This document shows, in pieces, positions 22,746 through 34,330 of a DNA stretch of 64,000 nucleotides. The notes below the pieces were generated by a model, which worked only from the letters and a program-made list of their open reading frames with translations, was not told where the DNA came from and ran no database searches. The translations under genes and the position numbers were made by a program. Position 1 is the stretch's first letter, and each line of letters starts with the position of its first letter. The stretch comes from Chelonoidis abingdonii (Eukaryota; Chordata; Testudines; Testudinidae). The stretch covers positions 10,124,886 to 10,188,885 of the forward strand of contig NC_133777.1 of the NCBI RefSeq assembly GCF_003597395.2. The letters run 5' to 3'.

Positions 22746-23278
22746 GACTGAGTAGACTTGTAGGCTCCAAAGTTTTCCATTGTTTTGTTTATGAGTGCAG
22801 TTATGTAACAAAAACGACATTTGTAAGTTGCACTTTCATGATAATGAGATTACACTCCAGTACTTCTATGAGGTGAATTGAAAAACACTATTTCTTTTAT
22901 CATTTTTACAGTGCAAATATTTGTAATAAAAAATAATATAAAGTGAGCAGTATACACTTTGTATTCTGTGTTGTAATTGAAATCAATATATTAGAAAATG
23001 TAGAAAAACATCAAAAAATATGGAATATATTTCAATTGTTATTCTATTGTTTAACAGTGCGATTAAAACTGTGATTAATTTAGATTAATTTTTAATCACT
23101 ATTAATTTTTTTAGTTAATCGCATGAGTTAACTGTGATTAATCAGTAGCCCTAATTTTTATGTCTGATTTTGTAAGCAAGTAGTTCTTAAGTGAGGTGAA
23201 AGTTGGGGTACTCAAGAAAAATCAGATTCCTGAAAGGGGTACAGTAGTCTGGAAAGGTTGAGAGACACTGCCCTAGGG

Positions 23279-25189
23279 CACTATGACCATAGGAAGGAAA
23301 GTATATTGTGCTACTGAATGACTATTAAATCAACTGCTTGAACTAATTAGTGATAAGAGCTTCAGCAGAGCTAAGGAGAAACTTTGCAAGAGTCCCATGG
23401 TACTCTCTGGGGTTTTATGTGGGATAATGTGTACAATTATAAACGTAACCAATATGAGTCAATGGCCACATTTCTCTTATTAGTGATTAAAGGGGTATTT
23501 CAAGTTGGCAATCTAGTCAATTAAAAAAAAAAGTTAGTTAAAAGCAATTCCAGATATTACTCCTGATCATTTTTGCAGTTGTAATATCACACTGTGCTGC
23601 ATTTAAAGTGTTTGTCTCCATCCCGTTACTGAGTGAAAAACTCATACAATAAGAAACTGACTAATTCACTAGATGGGGGAACATAAAACTGCCTATACAT
23701 AACATGCCATAAAAACACTTTTTCTTTAATCTCTTTATTTTATAACCACCTTTGTGAGTTTCTGGTAACAATATGTGAAGTGCTCAGAAATATGACGTAA
23801 ATTTATAGTAAAAATCTGTGTATTCATATTTTTTTAAAAGACTCCATCACACACATGCAATATAAACAAGCCAAATCCATTTTCAGAGCAGCCTGCCCCA
23901 GCTTCAAGAAAACAAGCCCTTTTCCACCCAGCATTAAAACAGTCAATCTGAGGCAGCAATGCACATGCCAAGAGGAAGAAACTTAGATGCTTTGAGAAAT
24001 TTTACATCAAAAATGTAGGTGCTTAGTAAGATTAAGTGCCTACAGACTTAGATAACAGCTGAATGAGGGTGGTTTGTAGGTCGCAGTAGCACCTAAATCT
24101 TGGCTTTAGACATCTAAGCTCTTTGTGAACCTGGGCCAAATACACCTCCCAGTGCTCTCTTTCTCTTCAATTTAATTCTATCAGCCAATCTTATCCCAAC
24201 AAGTGCTAAGACCACCTCTAGATATGTTTAAAAACCTTTTCTATTGCCTTCTGGTAGCTCATGCACACAATTGGAGTCAGACTGATAGACTACGTTATGC
24301 TCTTATGTATTGTTCGTAATTTTCAAGGGCATGGCACACCATGGATAGGCTTTTCCATTCTTATGACTGAGCAGCCAATGTAAGAATTGATTTCCAACCA
24401 CTTAGAAAGTGGAGATGATACTAACCAAAGTATACATTGGGTCTTATAAAATCTGAGTCACTTTACCTTAATAATAATGGCACATTTGAAGATTATAAAA
24501 TTTATCTGCATCTAAAAACTACTCCTCAGAATCTGTGGACTGTATTAACTATTCTGTTTACCGTGTTTGATTTGACAGCTTTTTTAATTTTTGGAAAAGA
24601 CTTATTTTTACAGCAAACTAAAACAAATATTATAGAAATGACACTGTTGAAATTGTTCAACAATGGATTAAAGGATCCCAGAGTTGTAAATTATGAAGAA
24701 AAATTAGCTGTATGAAGAAAAATAGCTATAGCTGGGATTAAAAATAGAGCTGGTAGCAGTCCCTGTTAAGAAGGTTGCCCAACACTCTTTTTTTCAGTTG
24801 CTTAGAACTCTGCCAAACTTTAACCAACTGGCTGGTCTATTCTATGTTAGCTGTCTGCCTCAGGCTGATTTTTTTGGGGGGTGGGTAGTGGGGGTGGTAA
24901 AATTTTAGACAAAATGTTTCAGCGGTTTCTGAAAACAATGGGGGGGGGTGTCTTGGCCATGTTAAAAAAATCTGGCAGTCTTTTCTGTGAAAAGCTTTAG
25001 CGTCCTGGAGCAAAGATGTTAAATAGAACAGATAGATGCTCTTAGTATCAGAGATGTGCCTTTCACTGTCCCCATGAAAATCTGCTCAAATTTTGCCAAG
25101 TTATAAGACTTTGATCATCACAATTTGCACATGGATAGTAGAGATTTCTGAGATTGAGCAGCTAAATTCCCCAATAATTCCATCTGCAC
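23279..25189. other. Unique sequence with one possible old repeat
   Basis: The stretch 24005-24135 (AGGTGCTTAGTAAGATTAAG ... GTGAACCTGGGCC) resembles phrases of old unclassified turtle repeats and part of 34250-34330. A 92-codon plus-strand frame at 24437-24715 has no recognisable features. G runs near 24870 and 24940. Confidence 0.45.
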
Positions 25190-26060
25190 TGGGCATTATT
25201 CAGCCAGCCATTGCAGCTCTGGGCTGCTGCAAGCCATGTAACCTCTATTTCTGGGCATGTGAAATGAGAGCTAGGATACCCTCTCTCATGTGCTCTCAGT
25301 GATCCCAGGCTGGGTCCAGGCAGCATAGAGCAGAAAGTTGCCTGATTCAGATCCATTGGACCGGGGTGCAGGGGGGTGGAAGGTTGAGGGAGTATATTGG
25401 GACAAGGGGAGAGGCGGATAAGGTGGAGCCAGGCAGACTGGAACTTGCTAGGCAAGGAGACTGGGCCTGAAAGACAGTGAATAGGGGGAAGGAAGTGAGG
25501 AAAGGAGGAAAATCAGATCTGAGGAAGAGCCAGGTTGCAGGGCAGGAGAACTGGGACTAGCAGGGGAAGAAGACTGGAACGAAGCGCCAGGGAAGAAGGG
25601 GATAGGGGAATGGGACCCTGAGACTGGACAAGGAGCCAGTGGGGATGAGGAATGTGAGCAGGGAGGGGTTAATGGAGGCCAAACTAGGGGAGAAATAGAT
25701 TGGATGTTGAGCTGGCCGGGAGGATGAGACTGGGAAAGTCTAGGCAAGGAAACTGAGAACAAGGAGCAACTGAGCAAAGAGACAGGGACAGAGATAGTTG
25801 GGGAAACAGAGACTGAAACAAGATGTCGTGAGGGACTTGCTGGATATGTAAATTGGAGTCACATGGAGCAAAAGGGACCATTCTTGGGAGAAATGGGTAG
25901 AAGAGTTTGTGTGCACCAGAGCATACTCCACTCCAGGGCCTGGAATGAAACCCAAGATTCCTGACTCTCACTATTCCTCTGCAATCTGCAAATATCTGTG
26001 AAATCCACTGATAAAGTGTCCCATACCATGCTAGTCCTGATCCATACTGAAGATGACAAC
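25190..26060. repeat. Unclassified GC-richer, purine-rich repeat
   Basis: From about 25330 to 25860 the plus strand is a purine-rich series of AGGAGACTGGG, GGGACTAG and AAGAGACAGGGAC units with no inverted ends. It ends near GGAGTCACATGG. I recall similar purine-rich repeats in turtles but cannot name the family. Open frames on its minus strand are by-products of the pyrimidine bias. Confidence 0.35.
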
Positions 26061-26189
26061 CCACCAGTTACCTACTGCTATCAGTTTCTCCATTAGCTCA
26101 GGTGACAGGTCTGTGTGGAGGATCTAAAGATTCCAATCCTGCTGAACCATGTGGCTACCAATATGATGTTACTTGACATAATGACATAG

Positions 26190-26735
26190 GGTCCTGTGAA
26201 GGGTCAGAAGCCATACCCACCTCTGACATCCTTCAGAGGGGGATTCAGCCAACCCAATTAATCCCCTAGTTAACTGCTAAGATGTATCACTGATTTAATT
26301 AAATAAGGAAGCTAATTAAATAAAGGCTTATGAGGAGACCCATGAGAAGAAAGAAAGTTTTTGAGAAGGGGAGCTCCTAGAGAGCTTGAACTAAGTAGAA
26401 GCTGTACTCCTAGAGCAAGGGAGCCTGAACTAATCAGGAGAGAAACCTGATGAAGATCCAGAGAGGAGGTAAGTAATGGACTCAGCTGGGGGACAGATTG
26501 GGTCTGATTGAATCTCTCAGCCAGGAAGTTGAGGCTTTGTATTGGACTTTCTGTTAAATAAATTCTATGGGGAAGGTGGTCCAGAATATCTGAAGCTTGT
26601 TTGAGATTTGTTTATACTCTGGCTGGAGGAAAACTGAGGTGGGTCTCCTCAGATGCACCACAGCTGACCCCAAGAGAGTGTACATGCCTGCACTGTGGCA
26701 CAGAATTTTGGTGGGGAGGGTTCAGTGTGCCTTCT
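26190..26735 (+). mobile_element. Probable degraded LTR
   Basis: An AT-rich start, a purine-rich middle, TTAAATAAATTC (26554-26565, polyadenylation-like) and an end in ACTGTGGCACAGAATTTTGG then TGGGGAGGG give an LTR-like layout followed by a primer-binding-like segment. No target duplication was found and the start is uncertain. Confidence 0.35.
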
Positions 26736-27034
26736 TAAAAACCTAGGAAATTAAACACATAAACCCAAGTTAAAACAACATTACTAAGACTGCAAAATCA
26801 AGTGTTTAAAAAGTTAGGATATACCAGAATTAAGGTTGCCTGTGCAATCCTAATTCCCCGCCCTCCATTTTATATATGCATTATAACAGTCTTTATTTGC
26901 AAGATCACATTCCAATTTTTCCATAAGGGCCCTGCTCATTCATTGAGGAATAAATCAAGACTGCATGGTGAAGGAGACTGTAGATTCCTGCTTCATTTGC
27001 TGCAGAAGTTATAAAGGGATAAAGTCAATGAAGC

Positions 27035-27388
27035 AGGGGATTGCAGGAAACCATTGGGAGAGTCACAATGGTGCCAAACGTGGACAGAAAAACAGGGACT
27101 GCTGGGATGTGAAGCGATGCATCACGGGGCGTTGGGACAGGAAGCAGAATGACCCGCACCCTTTCGTCCCCTTCCCACAACCCACGGCACCAAAATGGGA
27201 CGAGGTGCTCTGTGAGATAGCTGCCCATAATGCACCACTCCCAACAGCGCTGCAAATACTGCAAATGTGGCCACACCGCAGCGCTGGTAGCTGTCAGTGT
27301 GGCCACACTGCAGCGCTTTTCCTACGCAGCTATACGAAGATAGCTGTAACTCCCAGCGCTGCACACCTGCAAGTGTAGCCAAGCCCTA
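27035..27388. mobile_element. Fragment of a non-autonomous DNA transposon
   Basis: The right end reads CACCTGCAAGTGTAGCCAAG then CCCTA, the inverse of a CAGGGCTTGGCTACACTTGC terminus that I recognise from turtle elements. GCAGCGCTGGTAGCTGTCAG and AGTGTGGCCACACTGCAGCG inside are also typical. No left terminus is visible. GC-rich and non-coding; the frames on both strands are by-products. Confidence 0.55.
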
Positions 27389-27534
27389 TGGCCTGATTTG
27401 CAAAAGTGATGAGAGCACCTACAATTGAAGTCAATGAGAGCTCCGCTTTGAATCTATGGAGTGTATATAAAGGTAAATAGTCTGAAAAAGCAGGTTCTGG
27501 TTCTCAAATTGAATACCCAAAATTAGTGGATAAT

Positions 27535-27690
27535 TTTTACCTCAATCTCTTTCTGCCTCAATTCTTCATCTATAAAATGGAGATAATATTCCCTCACCTC
27601 ACCGGGGTGTTGTGAAAATAAATAAATATTTGTAAAGCACTCAGATACTATAGTGAGGAATATCGCAGAAAAGTCCATGAGAGAATTCTT
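27535..27690 (+). repeat. MIR/L2-type repeat
   Basis: CCTCAATTCTTCATCTATAA then AATGGAGATAATATTCCCTC, ACCTCACCGGGGTGTTGTGA and AAGCACTCAGATACTATAG follow the known order of a MIR-type 3' segment. Old and diverged. Confidence 0.6.
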
Positions 27691-27841
27691 TCTGAGTACA
27701 ATGCAATAAATAACACATAGGGCTACACTTGGACACTGAGGAGAAAACAGTGTATTGAATAGCTTCCCATTAAATGAGCACCATCCATTCTGTGCACTAA
27801 AGGAGACAGAAGTCCTGTTTGGAAGAAAAATAGTATGTGAC

Positions 27842-29039
27842 TGTGACACTCTGAACCTCAAAGTAGCATCCTGGAACCTCCATATTCACCACTGTCATAT
27901 AATTATGATATGTTTTGTACAAAGTATTCCTTGTGAGGTATCATTTTAAAAGTCCTCATATGGTGAACATTAATATTCCGTTGGACTGTATGTGCTATCA
28001 TTGTATTTGAAGTTATGAAGTTTTGTTATGTGTTTGTTACTGAAATATGTTGTGAGGTTGGGAATACCCACAATCAACCTTTCAGGTACAACAATGGAGT
28101 AACCAGACAGCAGTTAATGACTCATTAACACACATCAAGGAAAGAATCCACCATCCCAGAAACTGTATAGAAAGGAGACGTCTCAGAAGGAGCATATATA
28201 CAATGGACACTGTTTGACTCATGTCATAGCAAAAGATCTTTCCAACAAGCTGGAAGAAACTATAAAAGCGAGGAATGGACATCATCCTTGGCCTTAGTTT
28301 ACCGCACAACTCAACACCTGGAAAGAAACACATCTGAAGAATAAAGACTTTGAACTGGGGGAAGGTGGTCCTGGGCTGGAAGGCAGCTCCAGCCTATACA
28401 TTGAGGATCTGTGACCTGATTGTACCATCTGTCAGGGTGAGACATTGCTTGATTCAAATCCTATATAGTTTGTAAAACTTATACTGCGGATTTATTTTTA
28501 TTTCTTAAGTAACCAACTGTGATCTTTAGGCTTGCTCCTTATCACTTAAAATCTTTCTGTAGTTAACAAATCTGTTTTTATATTTATCTACATATAAATA
28601 AATGTATTTTATATTATATCTAAAACAGTTTGTTTTGGTTGAAGTGCTTGCAAATCTCAGCTCAGTTTACAAAGGCTGGTGTGTCCTCTCCACATCAAGG
28701 AGGAGTAGACTGGGTAATGAACTTACACTGGCCATGTTTCTGACCAGTGCAGGATAGTATAGGGGCCATGTTTCTGACCAGTGCAAGAAGGTACAGTTCT
28801 GGAATGCAAGGAACAGGAGCAAGGGGCAATTGGCTGGATCCTCTCTATTGTTGGTTCATGAATGGCAGAGAGATCATTCATGTAACTCAGTTGGGTGTGT
28901 CTCTTTCTGTGTAAGTGCAGTACCTGCCAGAGATCTGTAGCTTGCCAACAGCAACACAGTGTGAGAGGCAGCCCAGGTTGATGCGACAGAGGGCTCAATG
29001 GTCCCACAGTCCAGGTTGCACCCCAGGGACCCCGACACA
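27842..29039 (+). mobile_element. Solo LTR of an endogenous-retrovirus-like element
   Basis: The block begins TGTGACACTCTGAACC and ends CCCCGACACA, and is flanked by identical GTGAC at 27837-27841 and 29040-29044. A TATA box (TATAAAAG, 28261-28268) precedes two plus-strand polyadenylation signals, AATAAA at 28340-28345 and 28597-28602. Using either, the sequence after the polyadenylation signal (440-690 bases) is as long as or longer than the upstream U3 part, which is unusual. A near-duplicate of GGCCATGTTTCTGACCAGTG occurs at 28731 and 28766. No internal proviral sequence remains. It shares layout and AT-rich core phrases with the LTR at 3776-4926, so the two are related families. Confidence 0.88.
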
Positions 29040-29241
29040 GTGACCATGTAACTAAAGACTGTCAAAAATGCAAACACTAGGGGAGCAAATTAAGGTTTCA
29101 TGGGCAACCTTAGCATCAATCTGCTCCTTAAACTATTTTGAAATAGTTAATTTTTCCACATTCTTGCAACAAGCTCTAGTTAGGCAGATACCAGAGCCCC
29201 TATAGAATCTCTAATTTCAGTGGGACTCCATTGGCACAAAG

Positions 29242-29687
29242 CAGGGCAAGCTTTAGGCCTATTCCACCAATTCCCCCGAATCGGGCCCCGCGCCTCAGAG
29301 GGCCCCGCATTCTTCCCTGAGAGAATCTCTTCCCTGGCTAGAGGCATCTTTTTAGTTTTTTACTCACTCATAGACTTTAAGGTCAGAAGGGACCAATATG
29401 ATCAGCGGTGCTCCGGGTCTTCAGCATCACTTCAGCAGCGGGTCCTTCGCTTGCTCTGGGTCTTTGGTGGCACTTCGGCAGCAGGTCCTTCAGTGCCGCT
29501 GAAGACCTAAAGCGAGTGAAGGACCCACCGCCAAAGTGCTGCCGAAGACTCGGAGCACCGCCCAGTGAGTACAAGCCCCATGTGTTTTACATGTGTGGGG
29601 TTTTTTTCATTTTCTTTTAAGTCATCCCTGCCGGGGCCCCATCGAAACTTTTCGAATTGGGCCCCGCACTTCCTAAAGCCGGCCCTG
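29242..29687. mobile_element. Palindromic non-autonomous DNA element with perfect 8-bp duplication
   Basis: The ends are CAGGGCAAGCTTTAGGCC and CCTAAAGCCGGCCCTG, and GCACAAAG flanks both sides exactly (29234-29241, 29688-29695), as expected for a hAT. A second inverted pair, CGGTGCTCCGGGTCTTC (29406) and GAAGACTCGGAGCACCG (29546), lies inside. At 29369-29402 the phrase CATAGACTTTAAGGTCAGAA then GGGACCAATATGATC is an antisense CR1 3' tail embedded in it. Non-coding. Confidence 0.85.
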
Positions 29688-29695
29688 GCACAAAG

Positions 29696-32600
29696 GTCAT
29701 TACAGGAGTAGGGTCTAAAACTACAATATAGTCAGTTTATATTTTAGCTATAGCTGAAATACAAAACTGCCAAATGCATTAAACTCCTCCCACATTTGAT
29801 CAGAACATGTGTTCTAGAAATGCACTCCTAAGAATGGCAACATTTGAAAAACTGACAGCCACAAAAGCTCAAGCAGCTTGAAGTCATGAGTTTCCCCTAA
29901 TTTTGGAACACTTTCGTTGTTTTGTAACAAGATCAGATTTTTTTTTTTTAAGTTTCTAGAGTTTTTTGTCACCCAATCCTCAAATGTAAGCAAACATTTA
30001 TCAGATTATTGCTGAAACTTGTGAGTTAGTCACAGTCCTTAACAGAACCTCCAAACGCTAGCCTATGGGGCCCAAGAAGCCTGTGGATGTGGGTTCTCAG
30101 TTATGTTGTGTGTCTGCCATACCAGTAAAAACAAAACCGTGAGGATATTTGGATTTTTGCAAATTCCTTCTCTTCAGTTGAGCAGCTTCCAGTACAACTT
30201 GGGGAAGACCAGTGAAGAATTTTACTCACATGAATGCATCTGATGCAAGGGGAGACACTTCCACCTTTCCCCTTCCACCTTTCCCCCTCCCCCACTACCA
30301 TCAACAGTCCCAACTACTCAGTGCACAAGGGAAAGAAAAAAAACAAGGCAGAACCATCAGACACTGAAGCAATGGCATGATATGAAGATGCAGACATCAC
30401 AACTTTGTGAGGCAGTTGCGTGATATGGTTTGGGGAACCCCCAAAACTAACTTCACAGTCGATTCCCAAAATCTTACAGTAGGTGTTTGGTTAAGAAGAA
30501 AAGCCACCAGCCTTGCTGGTTTCCTTTGAATATCATCACTAGGTGAGGAAGGGAAAACAAGAGGAATAATTTTCTTGTATGTTGAATTTGAAGTTTTATG
30601 ATAAGTTCATTAAATAGGGCATTTTAAAGCAAAAAACATTTGGGTTTTTTTTCAACATTCTTATCACAAAGTCATCTGAACACATTTGGTTCAAACTTTC
30701 CTAAAGAATTTGATTCAATACTGCATCACTCCAGTTTTACACCACTGTAACTGAACTTCACTGAAACCGGTGACGTCAGCATAAAACGGTAACGCAGAGG
30801 TGAATCAGACCATAAGACTGTTTGAACTTACACCAGCTAGAACAGTCCCCTATTTTCCAGTGGTCCGAGAGCAGTCAAGAGCATCATACTCTACTCTCTC
30901 ATGCCCTTTGCTGGACCTACCATGCCCTCTGCACTGATGACGATACAAGAGACATCTGACAATTATCCTAAAAATGTACGAATCCTCAGCTTCTCCTTTA
31001 GGACATCTTCACAGTCACTTTGCACCACTACAGTAGTGCATGTTGACTTTAGTGGGGGTTGATGACCTGGCCCTATAAATGCAGTTTATGGAACAATGGC
31101 ATGAGTATAAACCCCTATTATCACACGATTCCATATGGTTTATGTCATCCGCCTTCCAGTAGTGCACTGAGCAACAAGACCAATATCTATCGTGTGGCTT
31201 ACATACACTCTCTTCATCCTCCCTCACACTACCGTTAAGGTCTTCTCTCATTAATTTGTCTGCGGCACTTTACTCAAAATATGAATAAATTAGCAAATAT
31301 GTATGATGCTTAGAATATTAGATTTAAGTTTTTTAGCAAAGTATACAAATGAATCCATTTTAATAAATCTATTTAAATGCACAGGAAGAGGAATTCACAC
31401 ATTTGAAAACTAACATAAATGCTATATTAAGAAAAGGGAACACAGAAGGAAAACGTATTGTGATCTGATGGCCCTCTGACAAATGGCATAAGGCTGTTAT
31501 AAGACTAAAAATACCTCTCCTAACATTTAACTTGCCGTACCTTCTGCTCTCCAATAAGTTCATCCTCTCATCTGCGTGCCTGTCTTTCTCCTTACACAAC
31601 AACTATTTATCTCTTAACATAATTTGTTAAGTATCCTTTGCAAGTTCCTCATCCACTTTTTGTATCAAATGCAGTGTACAATTTATTTCACAAGTTTCTT
31701 GCACTTAACACGTTTACAAATCCCACCAGATTACAAAGCGGCATTAACAAAAACCATACCCCATGAAAATACATTCCTCAACCATCCATTTCACTGGTTC
31801 TATCAAAAGCATAATGGATATTAATGCCACTTTAAATAAGGATTCAGCTTCTTATACAATTTTAAATTATAAATGTGATCAAGTGGCATGAAAAATTACA
31901 CTTTCCTCTCTGTTAAACTAAGAATCAGACAAGCTTCTCTTTCCTTAAAAATTAAGATACTGTTTTTCTTGTTAAAAGATGCTTAGAGCTTTGCAGTGGT
32001 TTTATTTTTTTCAAAATTGCCCCAGTTACAGTCAAATTTTAAAAAGTATTCATTCAATCCTTAATAAAAAGTGAGATCATTTGTTATTAGTATTTAAAGT
32101 CACACCCCAAATGTATCTCAGCCTTTAGCAACTTCCAACATATTTAAACAAACAGTAATTCAAATCCTCTAGTAGACATGTCACTATTAAACTCTAATAG
32201 CAAAATCCTGTAATGAGCTCTGTTCAATCAGTGGGGCTCTGCACAGTCACAAGGATCCACCCAAGCAGAGTAATTTGCTGGATCAGGACCTTTGTTTTAA
32301 ATACAGTAGCTACTTGCAGCAGCACTAGTTAATTTAGGAGGTTGTTAATGTAATCTGAAGCCTTTCATCATTTATCTGCTGATCTGAACCTGAAATTCCT
32401 AAACAGTGACTAACAGTGGTTACAAATGACTTTCTTATGGCTATTTTATGGCCTATGATAATTTGGTGCTAACTAGTTCATTCCTAATGGGCAAACCTGT
32501 CAAAAACCACCACAAGCATTATGGTTGGCAGGCTCAGCAGAAAGACCAAGGACTGAATAGGTACAGAAATTTTAAATTACCCTCTCATCCTTGTCTATCC

Positions 32601-33440
32601 AAACAAATTCAAGCTCACTAGTGAACCAGCGTAGGAAGGCTTGCACTAATACTGCAAGTTGAAGGGAAGACTTCACTTTCCAGTACTTTCAGTCCTTGTA
32701 TCTTTCATAAGCACTGGATTCATTTTAAAATAAAAATACACCACAATAAGCCAGTATCACAGTTAGCTATCAATGAAGGTTGAACAGCTAATGAATATAA
32801 ATGCTTACACCTCCTCTAACACAGCCTAAGAAAATTGCAATGAAAACTTTGAGCAAAGCGTATTGCCAAAATGTTCTATTTGTATGTCTCATCTCTGAAT
32901 CCTTTGTTGTATATAGATCATCCAGTTGTGGCCAGTACTTTAACTAGTTACAACCACAAAAATACTTTATTGTTTATTTGAAAATATTAAATACTTAGTC
33001 TCGATCTTTTACATTCAATTTATTGGGAACCAAACTGATAGTCTATTTCAATGTACCTGGTTCAATTTTCAAAGTGCTGGAACAGTCATTTGTGAAGACT
33101 TCAAATCCTAACAGCCATAGGCTTCACATTTAGAATGTTGTCTTTTATTCTGATCAGATAAAAAGATTAGAGGGCCATGTAATACTCTTGTCCATATGAC
33201 CAACTCATCATCCCATTAGAAACCCTGTGTAGCTGTACCAGAACTTTCATTTTCAAGATACATGAGCTTTTGTCATAAACTGACCTATATCTTCTACAAT
33301 GTGAATTTTCAATTTGATGTAAAAATGATGGATATATCATACAATTCAGAAAGCATTGAGAACAGCAACCTGTCACTGAATTTAAAATTTATGGCAACCT
33401 GTTTGAAGTGCATTGCATTAAGACTGGTACTGTTTCTTAT
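29696..33440. other. Long unique stretch, no gene recognised
   Basis: Short motif relics only: 30735-30850 (CCAGTTTTACACCACTGTAA) and 31015-31075 look like parts of the dispersed family discussed at 56850-57060. No exon, RNA gene or LTR seen. The longest frames have under 80 codons. Confidence 0.5.
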
Positions 33441-33469
33441 TACATCACATTTTAAAGGGACTACTACTG

Positions 33470-34330
33470 TGGGCAATGGGATATACCAATCTGGGGCTTC
33501 CTCAGTCTGTCCTGTTGAAGCTGTCCCACTGTGGCTAAATAACAAGAGTGATCAGAGCATGGGGACTAGACAAAGGGTTGCTCAGCACCCAGATGGGTGC
33601 CCTAACCACTGGACTATAGAATCATTCTCACACACTCTCTCTCTCTTTGGCCCAATGACGGTTCCACTGTAAATAAATGCCTCAATAGTCACTGAGCCAG
33701 AGAGAGAAAGAGAATCTGAGATGGATTCGGTAGTCCAGTGATTAGGACACTCATCTGGAATGGGGGTGACCCTAGGTCCAGTCCCCCTGCATCATAATTC
33801 ATCCCTACTGAAACAGCTTTAGCAGGAGACACTGAGGGAGCCCTACATCAGAATATCCCATAGCTCAGTGGTTAGAGCACTCTCCTGAGCGATGAGGCCC
33901 CTGTTCACATCTTTTCTTCCCCTTTGGCAGAGAGGGAGGAACGTAACATGGATCTCCTGCATCCCAGATGAGTGCTCTAACTATGGGCTAAAAGTTATAA
34001 GAAGAATGGCAGCACCGGCCGCACCTCCTCCTCCAGCCATCTTGTATGGCGTGAGGCTGGTACTCAACTCATTTTCACAAGAATCACCTTAGAAGCCTGA
34101 TTCCAATTCATGGATTGCTAAGCAGCCCAGACTCAAGCACCTATCTCCAACAGAAGGATGGGACTCAGCACACACCACTCTCACCACCATCTCCCATTGG
34201 CTACTCTAAGCAGGTCCCTGTCTGGCATGCTGGCTTTTGTGGATTGCATTCTAAGGTGCTTATCTCTCCCCATTTTACTGTACAGGGAACCAAGGCACCT
34301 AACTCAGCTTTGTGGATCACAGTAGTGTTG
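33470..34330. repeat. Composite repeat with tRNA-like modules in alternating orientation
   Basis: Four similar modules are visible. GTAGTCCAGTGATTAGGACA (33730) and ATAGCTCAGTGGTTAGAGCA (33862) read on the plus strand. CACCCAGATGGGTGCCCTAA then CCACTGGAC (33587) and TCCCAGATGAGTGCTCTAAC (33962) read as their reverse complements. TAGCTCAGTGGTTAGAGC is very close to a tRNA A-box region, and GTTCACATC near 33902 sits where a B box would be. The linkers repeat a CTGTTGAAGC / CTGAAACAGCTTTAGCAG phrase in inverse orientation. This suggests an old tRNA-derived SINE or inverted composite. The class is uncertain and no functional tRNA is encoded. Confidence 0.5.

Larger units (their letters stand above)
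21536..23153. mobile_element. Foldback hAT carrying transposase 3' ends in both arms (copy 1)
   Basis: The element runs from TAGGGCTGTCGAGCGATTAA to ...GATTAATCAGTAGCCCTA. The flanking 8-mers ATTTGTAT (21528-21535) and ATTTTTAT (23154-23161) agree at 7 of 8. The left arm (21536 to about 22094) and the right arm (about 22521-23153) are inverted copies of one sequence: TIR, AT-rich 3' untranslated segment, and the C-terminal part of a ZBED-type hAT transposase. Between the arms, about 430 bases carry a more upstream part of the transposase, present once and on the minus strand. It lies inside, and so is younger than, the element at 21223-23270. Confidence 0.85.
21223..23270 (-). mobile_element. 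Non-autonomous hAT element with a second hAT nested in it
   Basis: The outer element starts TAGCGGTTCCCAACCAGG and ends GGTTGAGAGACACTG, and is flanked by a perfect 8-bp duplication CCCTAGGG (21215-21222 and 23271-23278). Without the nested element it is about 430 bases, non-coding and AT-rich. Its sequence is the reverse complement of much of 53150-53548: the region around CCAATTGATTTATTTCATAA and the TGAGGTGAAAGTTGGGG end are shared. The duplication length and terminal CA(G/C)TG indicate hAT. Confidence 0.85.

Noticed and set aside
27025..27382. Three overlapping frames of 86-137 codons
   Set aside because: They lie within a GC-rich non-autonomous DNA transposon fragment.
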